64,000 nucleotides of DNA from a virus. Location: the IMG/VR virus record IMGVR_UViG_3300042379_000363, positions 1-64,000 of that record; one strand, given 5' to 3'. Shown piece after piece: positions 17,967 through 25,636 of the stretch (position 1 is the stretch's first letter; every line of letters starts with the position of its first letter). The notes under the pieces are model-generated. The model had not been told where the DNA came from, did no database searches, and worked only from the letters and a program-made list of their open reading frames with translations. The translations under genes were made by a program, and so were the position numbers.

Positions 17967-19107
17967 ACTAGTAAAGGACACTATTGATTTTGATGACATC
18001 ACCAAATTAATAGAATGGTTAAAAACCAATCCAAGATTAACTAAAGGAGAATTAACAACAACTTTTGAGGACTTATGGTCTAAATGGTTAGGGTGTAAGT
18101 ATTCGGTATTTGTGAATTCCGGGTCTTCAGCCAATTTAGCGGCGATTTATTCGTTAATACTATCCGGTAAGTTAAAAAATAATAAAATTATTGTTCCAGC
18201 AGTTTCTTGGGTAACTACTGTGACACCGGCAATACAATTAGGATTAACGCCTATTATGTGTGATTGTGATAAGGATAATTTAGGTTTAGATATTAACCAT
18301 TTAAAAACGTTAATTAAAGAAGAAAACCCTTCCGCAATTATATTAGTTCACGTATTAGGTTTTCCTAATCATATGAAAGAAATCATTGAGCTATGTGAAG
18401 AAAATGATATTTTATTAATTGAGGATACTTGTGAATCTATTGGTTCAAAATACGGTGATAAACATTTAGGAACTTTTGGAGATTTATCAACCTTTTCATT
18501 TTATTTTGGACATCATATGTCAACAATTGAAGGTGGTATGGTATCAACAGATAATGAAGAATTGTATCATATTTTATTATCCATTAGGTCGCACGGGTGG
18601 GACAGAGATTTACCTTTATCGAAACAAAAAGAATTACGCGAAAAATATAAGGTTAATGATTTTAAATCATTATACACCTTTTATTACCCGGGGTTTAATT
18701 TAAGAGCAACTGACTTACAAGCGTTTATCGGAATTCAACAAATGGATAAATTAGACCATATTGTTGAATCTAGATATAAGAATTACATAAGATATAAAGA
18801 AGGTATCAAAAATGATTTTTGGGAGGTTAAACCAACAAGTAATTCCTATGTGTCAAATTTTTCTTATCCTATAATAACTAAAAATCTTGACAGATTGATA
18901 ACTGAATTACAAAATAATGATATCGAATGTCGACCATTAATTTGTGGGTCAATAAACGAACACCCATTTTGGTATGAAAGATATGGGAAACAAGAATTAC
19001 CTAATTCAAAGTTAGTACACGAATATGGTTTATACTTACCAAACAATCACCAAATGACTGAAGAAGAAATAACTAAAGTAATTAAAATTGTTAACGAAAA
19101 TATATGA
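17956..19107 (+). CDS. colD: ColD-like PLP-dependent GDP-4-keto-6-deoxymannose 3-dehydratase
   Basis: 383 residues of the DegT/DnrJ/EryC1/StrS fold. The PLP phosphate-binding loop (VNSGSSANLAAIY, residues 53-65), the ring-binding Asp in LLIEDTCES (D157) and the GHHMSTIEGG segment are visible. At the place of the Schiff-base lysine stands His186, as in ColD and related 3-dehydratases; ordinary aminotransferases have Lys. Further ColD-like features are PAVSWVTT, IRSHGWDRDLP, PGFNLRATD and ECRPLICG. ColD removes the 3-hydroxyl of GDP-4-keto-6-deoxy-D-mannose on the way to GDP-L-colitose. The next two genes supply the preceding and following steps. The family is firm; ColD specificity is inferred from the His, resemblance and context. 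Alternative: a related 3-dehydratase with another substrate. Confidence 0.8.
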   Translation: MSIKLVKDTIDFDDITKLIEWLKTNPRLTKGELTTTFEDLWSKWLGCKYSVFVNSGSSANLAAIYSLILSGKLKNNKIIVPAVSWVTTVTPAIQLGLTPIMCDCDKDNLGLDINHLKTLIKEENPSAIILVHVLGFPNHMKEIIELCEENDILLIEDTCESIGSKYGDKHLGTFGDLSTFSFYFGHHMSTIEGGMVSTDNEELYHILLSIRSHGWDRDLPLSKQKELREKYKVNDFKSLYTFYYPGFNLRATDLQAFIGIQQMDKLDHIVESRYKNYIRYKEGIKNDFWEVKPTSNSYVSNFSYPIITKNLDRLITELQNNDIECRPLICGSINEHPFWYERYGKQELPNSKLVHEYGLYLPNNHQMTEEEITKVIKIVNENI

Positions 19108-20006
19108 AAAAATTATTAGTAACCGGTGGTAATGGTTTAGTTGGTTCTTCCATTACTTCTGATGTAAAAATTGGTAAAGAGTATGATTTGAGAAATATTG
19201 AAGAAACCGATAAAATGTTTGAATACCATAAACCAACTCACGTTATTCATTGTGCCGGTAAAGTAGGTGGTCTTAGTGCCAATATGAATTATAAAGGAGA
19301 GTTTTTTTACGATAACATAATGATTAACACTAACGTTATTGAATCGGCCAGAAAAAATAATGTTAAAAAATTAGTATCATTTTTATCAACTTGTGTATTT
19401 CCGGACAATATTGAATACCCAATAACTGAGAAAAAAATTCACTTAGGAGCCCCTCACTTTTCAAATTACCCATACGCATACGCAAAAAGAATGGCTGATA
19501 TTCAAATAAGAGCTTATAGGGAACAATATGGGTTAGAATATGTGTCAGTAATCCCAACAAACATTTACGGACCAAATGATAATTTTTCATTAGACACCGG
19601 TCACGTAATCCCTATGTTATTACATAAAATGTATAACGCTCAAAGAGATAACGCTGATTTTGTTGTTTGGGGTAGTGGAACACCATTAAGGGAATTTATA
19701 TATTCTAAAGATATCGCAAAATTATCTGAATGGGCCTTAGACAATTATAATGAATCAGAACCTATTATATTCAGTAACTCAAATGAAATTAGTATTAAAG
19801 ATTTGGTTGATTTATTAGTTAATGAGTTTAACTTTAAAGGGAAAGTAATATTTGACAAAACAAAACCTGATGGTCAATTTAGAAAACCATCGGATAATTC
19901 AAAATTAAAATCGTATTTACCTAATTTTGAATTTACCCCAATTGAACAGGGATTAAAAGAAACAATAAATTGGTTTATAGAAAATTATGAAAACACAAGA
20001 AAATAA
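19104..20006 (+). CDS. GDP-fucose synthase / GDP-colitose synthase-like epimerase-reductase
   Basis: 300 residues, extended SDR. N-terminal LLVTGGNGLVG is the NADP-binding loop; GKVGGLSAN, the STC segment (Ser95, Cys97), Tyr124-x-x-x-Lys128, IPTNIYGPNDNF, His167 in GHVIP and WGSGTPLREFIY are all diagnostic of the Fcl (WcaG) family. Fcl makes GDP-L-fucose from GDP-4-keto-6-deoxy-D-mannose by 3,5-epimerisation and 4-reduction; its relative ColC does the comparable step to GDP-L-colitose after ColD. All catalytic residues are present. The adjacent ColD-like gene (ATGA overlap) favours ColC, but Fcl and ColC are hard to tell apart by eye, so no symbol is given. Confidence 0.88.
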   Translation: MKKLLVTGGNGLVGSSITSDVKIGKEYDLRNIEETDKMFEYHKPTHVIHCAGKVGGLSANMNYKGEFFYDNIMINTNVIESARKNNVKKLVSFLSTCVFPDNIEYPITEKKIHLGAPHFSNYPYAYAKRMADIQIRAYREQYGLEYVSVIPTNIYGPNDNFSLDTGHVIPMLLHKMYNAQRDNADFVVWGSGTPLREFIYSKDIAKLSEWALDNYNESEPIIFSNSNEISIKDLVDLLVNEFNFKGKVIFDKTKPDGQFRKPSDNSKLKSYLPNFEFTPIEQGLKETINWFIENYENTRK

Positions 20007-20976
20007 AATTGCTTTAATTACAGGGATTAATGGTCAAGATGGTTCTTATCTTGCAGAATTCTTAATAGAAAAAGGATATGAAGTTCACGGAACTTTAAAA
20101 AGAAATTCAGTAGCAGAAAATCAAACATCAAGATTGGATAAAGTATATGATAAAGTTAAATTACATTACGCTGATTTAACTGACTTATCATCATTAGTAC
20201 GAGTTATTAGTGAGGTTAAACCAATTGAGATATATAATTTAGCCGCTCAGTCACACGTAAGAATATCATTTGACCAACCATTATACACCGCAAATGTTAC
20301 TGGAATAGGAACTTTAAATGTTTTAGAGTCGGTTAAATTATTAGACCCATCTATTAAAATTTATCAAGCGTCATCATCAGAAATGTTTGGTAATTCAATT
20401 GATACCGATGGATATCAAAGAGAAACTACACCATTGAACCCTGTATCACCTTACGGATGTGCCAAAGTTTTTAGTTACAATATTTGTCGTAACTATAGAA
20501 ATTCTTATGGTATGTTCATATCAAACGGAATATTATTCAACCACGAATCACCAAGAAGAGGAACTAACTTTGTAACTAATAAAGTCTGTAAAGAGGCCGT
20601 TAAAATTAAATTTGGATTATCGAATGAACTTAAACTAGGTAACTTAGATGCTACTCGAGATTGGGGACACGCTAAAGATTATGTTAAAGTAATGTGGGAG
20701 ATTCTTCAATTGGATAAACCTGATGATTTTGTATGTGCAACAGGGATATCACATTCAGTACAAGACCTATGTGAGTATGTTTTTGGAAAATTAGATTTAG
20801 ATTGGGAATTATATGTGAAACAAGATGAGAAGTTTTTAAGACCGGAAGAATTACATAATTTAAAAGGTGACCCATCAAAATTAGTAAAAGCAACGGGATG
20901 GACTCACGACTATACCTTTGAAACTATGTTAGACGAAATGATTGAACATTGGTTAACATATTATAAACAACAATAA
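19987..20976 (+). CDS. gmd: GDP-mannose 4,6-dehydratase
   Basis: 329 residues. Very clear Gmd: TGINGQDGSYLAEFL at the N-terminus (NADP-binding), LAAQSHVRISFD, QASSSEMFG with the catalytic Ser/Glu region, SPYGCAK with the Tyr-Lys pair, FNHESPRRG and LDATRDWGHA. It turns GDP-D-mannose into GDP-4-keto-6-deoxy-D-mannose, the branch point for fucose, colitose, rhamnose and perosamine. The gene starts 20 bases inside the Fcl/ColC-like gene. No GDP-mannose pyrophosphorylase is seen in the window, so GDP-mannose probably comes from the host or from elsewhere in the genome. Confidence 0.95.
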   Translation: MKTQENKIALITGINGQDGSYLAEFLIEKGYEVHGTLKRNSVAENQTSRLDKVYDKVKLHYADLTDLSSLVRVISEVKPIEIYNLAAQSHVRISFDQPLYTANVTGIGTLNVLESVKLLDPSIKIYQASSSEMFGNSIDTDGYQRETTPLNPVSPYGCAKVFSYNICRNYRNSYGMFISNGILFNHESPRRGTNFVTNKVCKEAVKIKFGLSNELKLGNLDATRDWGHAKDYVKVMWEILQLDKPDDFVCATGISHSVQDLCEYVFGKLDLDWELYVKQDEKFLRPEELHNLKGDPSKLVKATGWTHDYTFETMLDEMIEHWLTYYKQQ

Positions 20977-20983
20977 TTAAAAA

Positions 20984-21745
20984 ATGGCTGAAGCTAGAAA
21001 AAGAAAACCAACAACAACTCCGACTCCGGAAGTCACCGGTAAACCGGTAAGTAAAAAAGATTTAATTGGTCAAATCATCAGGAGAAAAACTAAAGAAAAG
21101 TTTTTAACAGTAAATCAAAAAAAGTATTACGATACTCTAATTGAAAGTGAAATTACTGTTTGTTCCGGACCAGCGGGCGTTGGTAAAAGTTACATAACAA
21201 TGAAAGCTGCAATTGATTTATTATCAGACCCAAAAACTCCTTATGAGAAAATTATCATTGTTAGACCGGCGGTTGAAGCCGAAGAAAAATTAGGTTCACT
21301 ACCCGGTAACGTAGAAGAAAAATTAGACCCATATATTTTTCCATCATATTATTTATTAAATAAAATTATTGGAAAAGAATCTCGTGAAAAACTTAAAGAG
21401 ATTGAAGTTATTGAAGTATTTGCATTAGCGTTTATGAGAGGTATGAATATTGATAATTCTATTCTAATATTTGAAGAAGGTCAGAATGCCTCGCCAAGTC
21501 AAATGAAACTTCTTTTAACAAGAATTGGGTTTAACAGTAAATTCTTCATATCAGGTGATGTGGAACAATCGGACAAATATAAAAATAAAACCCACAGTGG
21601 TTTATGGGACGCAATCGAAAAGTTTAGAGATGATGACTATGTGTCAACGTTTGAATTTAAAGATAAAAACGATATTGTACGAAACCCATTAATTAGTAAG
21701 ATATTACGTAAATACGATAACGAACCGGATGAGAATAGCAATTGA
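20984..21745 (+). CDS. phoH: PhoH-like ATPase
   Basis: 253 residues. Walker A GPAGVGKS at residues 62-69, the RPAVEAEEKLGSLPG signature of PhoH proteins, Walker B as ILIFEEGQNAS, and FFISGDVEQSD (sensor region). PhoH-like NTPases with an RNA helicase-type core are common in phages. The cellular role in infection is not settled; proposed roles include phosphate response and RNA metabolism. The N-terminal 30 residues are Thr/Pro/Lys-rich and disordered. The gene follows gmd by seven bases and overlaps the next gene by 17. Confidence 0.92.
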   Translation: MAEARKRKPTTTPTPEVTGKPVSKKDLIGQIIRRKTKEKFLTVNQKKYYDTLIESEITVCSGPAGVGKSYITMKAAIDLLSDPKTPYEKIIIVRPAVEAEEKLGSLPGNVEEKLDPYIFPSYYLLNKIIGKESREKLKEIEVIEVFALAFMRGMNIDNSILIFEEGQNASPSQMKLLLTRIGFNSKFFISGDVEQSDKYKNKTHSGLWDAIEKFRDDDYVSTFEFKDKNDIVRNPLISKILRKYDNEPDENSN

Positions 21746-22325
21746 GATTAACGGAGTATTAAGAAATACAATAGATAAAATAGAACAAACCTATCAAAAA
21801 TATATGATAGATAAGACGGAGGGGTTGGAAGACGAAGAATCTTTTAAATATGAGATATCCCTACCGGTAGATAGTTTAAATCTTAGAAATCATTTTAAGT
21901 TCCAAACGGACGAAGAATTATATTCATTTTTATATGAGGAGTTTCCTATGGAAATTTTTGGACACTCTCAATCAACTGAATATTCAACCTTCAATGATTT
22001 AAATGAGATATACGTAAATTTAAGAGATAATCACGACATATTAATTGTGTCTGATGAAATGGGTAGGTCAAAACCATCATCGTTATTCTTCTTATCAAAA
22101 TTTGGTTGTCAGATAGAAAAAGTAAAATTCTATAGTAATATGACAATAAATTCAATGTGGGACGAAATTGATGTTTTACTTACGGCTAATCCCGCCTTAT
22201 TATTAGAACATCCGGATGATAAAATTATCATACAATATCAAACGGAATACAATAAACATATCAAATTAGACAATTCTATAACAACAATTAAAGAATTAGA
22301 ATTTGAATTAACAAAAATAATATAA
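21729..22325 (+). CDS. HAD-like protein with altered motif I
   Basis: 198 residues. The architecture suggests a haloacid dehalogenase-like fold: an N-terminal IAIEINGVLRNT strand where HAD phosphatases have DxDGTL, a ILIVSDEMGRSKPSSLFFL segment as motif II/III region, and a VLLTANPALLLEHP segment as motif IV. Both catalytic Asp of motif I are replaced (Glu and Asn), so phosphatase activity is doubtful. It could be a binding or regulatory protein, or a nuclease-type relative. It overlaps PhoH and is followed with a TAATG overlap by a small unknown gene. Confidence 0.6.
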   Translation: MRIAIEINGVLRNTIDKIEQTYQKYMIDKTEGLEDEESFKYEISLPVDSLNLRNHFKFQTDEELYSFLYEEFPMEIFGHSQSTEYSTFNDLNEIYVNLRDNHDILIVSDEMGRSKPSSLFFLSKFGCQIEKVKFYSNMTINSMWDEIDVLLTANPALLLEHPDDKIIIQYQTEYNKHIKLDNSITTIKELEFELTKII

Positions 22326-22603
22326 TGTTAAAAGTATTAGGTGAAAATTATTATTTGGATTTAGACAAAATAGATGACTACGTTCAAATTAAAGGGGATA
22401 AAGTTGTTACCTCAGGTATTACAGAATCAACCCACATTAGTATAATTAAATATGAAACGGTTAAATTAATGATGGAAATAATTATGGACGAACCGGAAGA
22501 GATTGATGAACAATTAGGTGCAAAGGGTACTAACAATTTATCAATACCATTTAAAATTGCGTTTAACACGCTACTTTATAAAAACTTACTAAATAAAATA
22601 TAA
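22325..22603 (+). CDS. Unknown small protein (92 aa)
   Basis: 92 residues, acidic, with a beta-rich N-terminal half (YYLDLDKIDDYVQIKGDKVV) and two helices after it. No family recognised. One-base overlap with the upstream HAD-like gene and one base before the following glycosyltransferase gene place it firmly in the operon. Confidence 0.65.
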   Translation: MLKVLGENYYLDLDKIDDYVQIKGDKVVTSGITESTHISIIKYETVKLMMEIIMDEPEEIDEQLGAKGTNNLSIPFKIAFNTLLYKNLLNKI

Positions 22604-22604
22604 T

Positions 22605-23660
22605 ATGAATCAAGAACAAATTACAAAATTAGAATTGTCTATTGAGAATATGAAAAATAAGAAATCTAGAATTTATCTTATTGCTCAAGACACCAAAGGT
22701 AACGCTAAAGCATCTATTGCTTACATCTATAGATTAGCGTTATCATTATTAAACGCCGGGTATAACCCAATTATTTTACACGAAACTCCTGATTACACTG
22801 GTGTATCTGAATGGTTAGGTGAAGAATATATGGTAATACCACATAAATCAATTGAGGGTCAGAATTTAGATGTTTCTCCGGAAGACTTAATTATCATCCC
22901 GGAACTATACGGTTTTGTTATGTCTCAAGTTAACAATTTACCTTGTGGTAAAATTGTATTATGTCAATCATACGACCATATGTTAGAAACGTTACAGCCA
23001 GGACAATCTTGGAGTGACTTAGGATTTTTAAAATGTATAACAACATCAAACAAACAAAAAGAACAAATCGAAAGTGTTATGAGAAACATATCTTTTGATA
23101 TCTTAACTCCATACATTTCTGATAGTTTTAAACCTCAAACCTTACCCGCAAAACCAATCATTACAGTACATTCAAGAGACCAAAGAGATACGGTTAACTT
23201 AATTAAAACATTCTACATTAAATTTCCTCAATATAGATGGGTAACCTTCAGAGATATGAGAAGTCTAACAGAAAAAGAATTTTCAACCGGGTTGGAAGAA
23301 TCTTGTTTATCAGTATGGATTGATGAGACAAGTGCTTATGGAACATACCCATTAGAATCTATGAAATGTGGAATACCTGTATTAGGTTTAGTTCCTAGTT
23401 TAATTCCTGAATGGATGAGTGAGGAAAATGGTTTATGGATTAACAATAAAATACAATTAGTTGACTTCATTGCCGATTATTTACAAAATTGGTTAGAGGA
23501 TAATGTAAACGAAAACTTATTTATTCAAATGAAAAAAACTGTTGATTCATTACCAACTAAAGAATCTTTTGAAAAAGAATCTGTTGAATTATTTGATAAA
23601 TATTTAACGTCAAGACAAGAATCTTTTACTGAACAATTATCTAAACTACAAACAATTTAA
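22605..23660 (+). CDS. GT-B glycosyltransferase
   Basis: 351 residues. GT-B layout: Rossmann-like N-half (RIYLIAQDTKGNAKASIAYI, IILHETPDY, VLCQSYDHML) and a donor half ending with LSVWIDETSAYGTYPLESMK followed by CGIPVLGLVPSLIPEWM, the E-x7-E-like donor-site region of GT4-type enzymes. It follows the small unknown gene by one base and is followed by a GT-A gene, so different transferases are co-expressed. Donor and acceptor unknown. Confidence 0.8.
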   Translation: MNQEQITKLELSIENMKNKKSRIYLIAQDTKGNAKASIAYIYRLALSLLNAGYNPIILHETPDYTGVSEWLGEEYMVIPHKSIEGQNLDVSPEDLIIIPELYGFVMSQVNNLPCGKIVLCQSYDHMLETLQPGQSWSDLGFLKCITTSNKQKEQIESVMRNISFDILTPYISDSFKPQTLPAKPIITVHSRDQRDTVNLIKTFYIKFPQYRWVTFRDMRSLTEKEFSTGLEESCLSVWIDETSAYGTYPLESMKCGIPVLGLVPSLIPEWMSEENGLWINNKIQLVDFIADYLQNWLEDNVNENLFIQMKKTVDSLPTKESFEKESVELFDKYLTSRQESFTEQLSKLQTI

Positions 23661-23667
23661 GAACAAT

Positions 23668-24480
23668 ATGGAAGAAATTAAAACATTTGATGTATCGGTT
23701 ATCTTACCGATTAAATCGTCTAAAGCACGAGATTTTGACGAATACTTTAAAAAAGCTATCGATTCGTTAAGAATACAAAAAACAGAAATAAAAGAACTTG
23801 TTATTGTTCATACTAACGAAACATCTTTAGTTGAATACTTAAACGATTTTGACTTTGGTGATTTACCGGTAATTAAAGTTGAGTGGACTAAAGAACCAAA
23901 TTACTCGGCACAAATTAACTATGGTGTTAGAAGTGCAAAATCAACGTGGGTTTCATTGTTTGAATTTGATGATGAATATTCTTCAATTTGGTTTAAGAAC
24001 GTTCTTAAATATTCTGAAATATATCCTGAGGTATCGGCATTTTTACCAATAGTTGTTGACGTAGACCAAAACACAAATTTTGCGGGTTTCACTAATGAGG
24101 CAACATTCGCAGCAAATTTTACACCTGAAATGGGAATCTTAACAAATGAAACGTTAATGGATTATCAAAATTTCCAACTATCAGGGATAGTAATTAAAAA
24201 AGAATCATTCATTGATTATGGATTGTTAAAACCATCGTTTAAATTAACCTTTGGGTACGAATTCTTTTTAAGAATGACATACAACTCAATAAGAATTATG
24301 ACAATTCCTAAAATTGGTTACAAACATATGAACTTACGTGAAGGTTCTATTTTTTGGAATTACAAAAATGGTGACGATATCATTTCCCCGGACGAGGTTA
24401 AATTTTGGGTAGAGTCAGCAAAAAAAGAGTTTTTCTTTATTAATGACAGAGCCATAAAATACGAATCTCAAGAATCGTAA
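23668..24480 (+). CDS. GT-A (family 2-like) glycosyltransferase
   Basis: 270 residues. FDVSVILPIKSSKARDF at the start, IKELVIVHTNE, YSAQINYGVRSAKSTWVSLF and the acidic FEFDDEYS cluster (residues near 99-106, in place of DxD) fit family 2 GT-A enzymes. A later SGIVIKKESF and FGYEFFLRMTYNS segment matches the acceptor-side part. Ends with a TAATG overlap onto the sigma-factor gene. Function by fold only. Confidence 0.78.
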   Translation: MEEIKTFDVSVILPIKSSKARDFDEYFKKAIDSLRIQKTEIKELVIVHTNETSLVEYLNDFDFGDLPVIKVEWTKEPNYSAQINYGVRSAKSTWVSLFEFDDEYSSIWFKNVLKYSEIYPEVSAFLPIVVDVDQNTNFAGFTNEATFAANFTPEMGILTNETLMDYQNFQLSGIVIKKESFIDYGLLKPSFKLTFGYEFFLRMTYNSIRIMTIPKIGYKHMNLREGSIFWNYKNGDDIISPDEVKFWVESAKKEFFFINDRAIKYESQES

Positions 24481-25229
24481 TGACTGAATCAGTTAATTTG
24501 ACAGGAGACACCAGCGTTGAGTTAAAGAAGAAAGGTAGAAAACCAACCCAATTAAATTATTTTGATGTTCGAGAAGAACTGGCAGTTGTTCGATTTTTAG
24601 AAACCGAATGTCATCACGAGAGAAATAAAATTTATAATGAGTTTTTATTAAAACCTTTAGATAAGATGATATCTTCGATTATAAGAAGATACAAATTATA
24701 TAGAAAAGACATGGATTTTAATGAAATCCATACAGATACTCACTCATTCTTAATAACAAAAATAGATAAGTTTAAGCCTTCTAAAGAAAAGAAGGCTTAC
24801 TCTTATTTTGGAACCATATGTAAAAATTATCTTATGGGTCAAATTATTAAGGACCAAAAAGAAACTAATAGAAAAATTTCTTACGAAGATATTTCAACTA
24901 GTTTAGAAAACGATGAAGGGTTCGCATATTACATTGAAAATGATAATTTAGATTCTGAAAGGATTATTCATCATTTTTTAATCAAATTAGATTTGTTTGT
25001 TAAAAATGAAAATCTAAGTGAGAATGAAATAAAACTCGGACAAGCATTATACGATTTATTCGATAATTATGAAAATATTTTTGTGGGTAACGACAATAAT
25101 AAATTCAACAAGAATATAATATTACTCTCATTGAGGGAAATGACCAACCTTTCTACTAAAGAAATTAGAGGGTCAATGAAGAAATATAAAAATATGTATT
25201 TTGAGTTAGTCCAAACTATGGTTAAATAA
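24480..25229 (+). CDS. Sigma-70-like factor, T4 gp55-type (late transcription)
   Basis: 249 residues. The middle part looks like sigma region 2: FLLKPLDKMISSIIRRYKLY, then KAYSYFGTICKNYLMGQI with the aromatic residues that melt the -10 element, then a short linker and a C-terminal helical part (LSLREMTNLSTKEIRGSMKK) that resembles a reduced region 4. Phages of the T4 type use such a small sigma (gp55) for late promoters made of a single -10-like element. The repeated TATTTATA elements before structural genes here are candidates for its targets. It is the last gene of the glycosylation operon and is expressed just ahead of the baseplate genes. Confidence 0.75.
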   Translation: MTESVNLTGDTSVELKKKGRKPTQLNYFDVREELAVVRFLETECHHERNKIYNEFLLKPLDKMISSIIRRYKLYRKDMDFNEIHTDTHSFLITKIDKFKPSKEKKAYSYFGTICKNYLMGQIIKDQKETNRKISYEDISTSLENDEGFAYYIENDNLDSERIIHHFLIKLDLFVKNENLSENEIKLGQALYDLFDNYENIFVGNDNNKFNKNIILLSLREMTNLSTKEIRGSMKKYKNMYFELVQTMVK

Positions 25230-25243
25230 AATCCAATATTAAA

Positions 25244-25251
25244 TATTTATT
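25244..25251 (+). promoter_or_regulatory. Putative late-promoter element (TATTTATT)
   Basis: Three bases before ATG 25255, in the only gap between the sigma-factor gene and the structural run. Such a short distance would demand a leaderless transcript, so its role as a promoter is uncertain. Confidence 0.4.
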
Positions 25252-25254
25252 GTT

Positions 25255-25635
25255 ATGGCAAGACCGACAAAAAAAGAAATTAATCTTTCAAAAGAATCAA
25301 TGTTATCATTGATGCAGGAAATCTATAACGAAGTTGTGGAACAACGAAATACTGCAATAAGAATACAAAACAAGATGTTAACAATGATGAAAGAACCGGA
25401 GGATATGACTGTCATTGGTCCGGTTATCGAAAAACAACAAAAAATTGTTAACGACTGTATTGAGAAAAAACTAACCCTATCTAAGTTACAATCTTCTATG
25501 TGGGAAAAATCTAACGCTAATAAAGATAGTGGAGCAGGATTCTCAATAACTGATTTAGGGGATGATGAACTATTCAGAACTCTAATGGAAAAAGACATTT
25601 CAAAAGATAACGATTCTTATAAAATGAAAAAATAA
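25255..25635 (+). CDS. Unknown helical protein (126 aa), structural run
   Basis: 126 residues, almost wholly helical, starting MARPTKKEINLSKES. The length, basic start and coiled-coil-like centre are also seen in some small terminase subunits, but the large terminase gene is 30 kb away and I do not see the conserved features, so I leave it unnamed. One base separates it from the next, large structural gene. Expressed probably late. Confidence 0.65.
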   Translation: MARPTKKEINLSKESMLSLMQEIYNEVVEQRNTAIRIQNKMLTMMKEPEDMTVIGPVIEKQQKIVNDCIEKKLTLSKLQSSMWEKSNANKDSGAGFSITDLGDDELFRTLMEKDISKDNDSYKMKK

Positions 25636-25636
25636 T

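Noticed and set aside
17956-19107. Perosamine synthase (ordinary DegT aminotransferase)
   Set aside because: The PLP-binding lysine is replaced by His186, which is incompatible with a normal aminotransferase mechanism.
25255-25635. Small terminase subunit
   Set aside because: Length and start fit loosely, but there is no recognisable DNA-binding motif and large terminase is far away; left as unknown.
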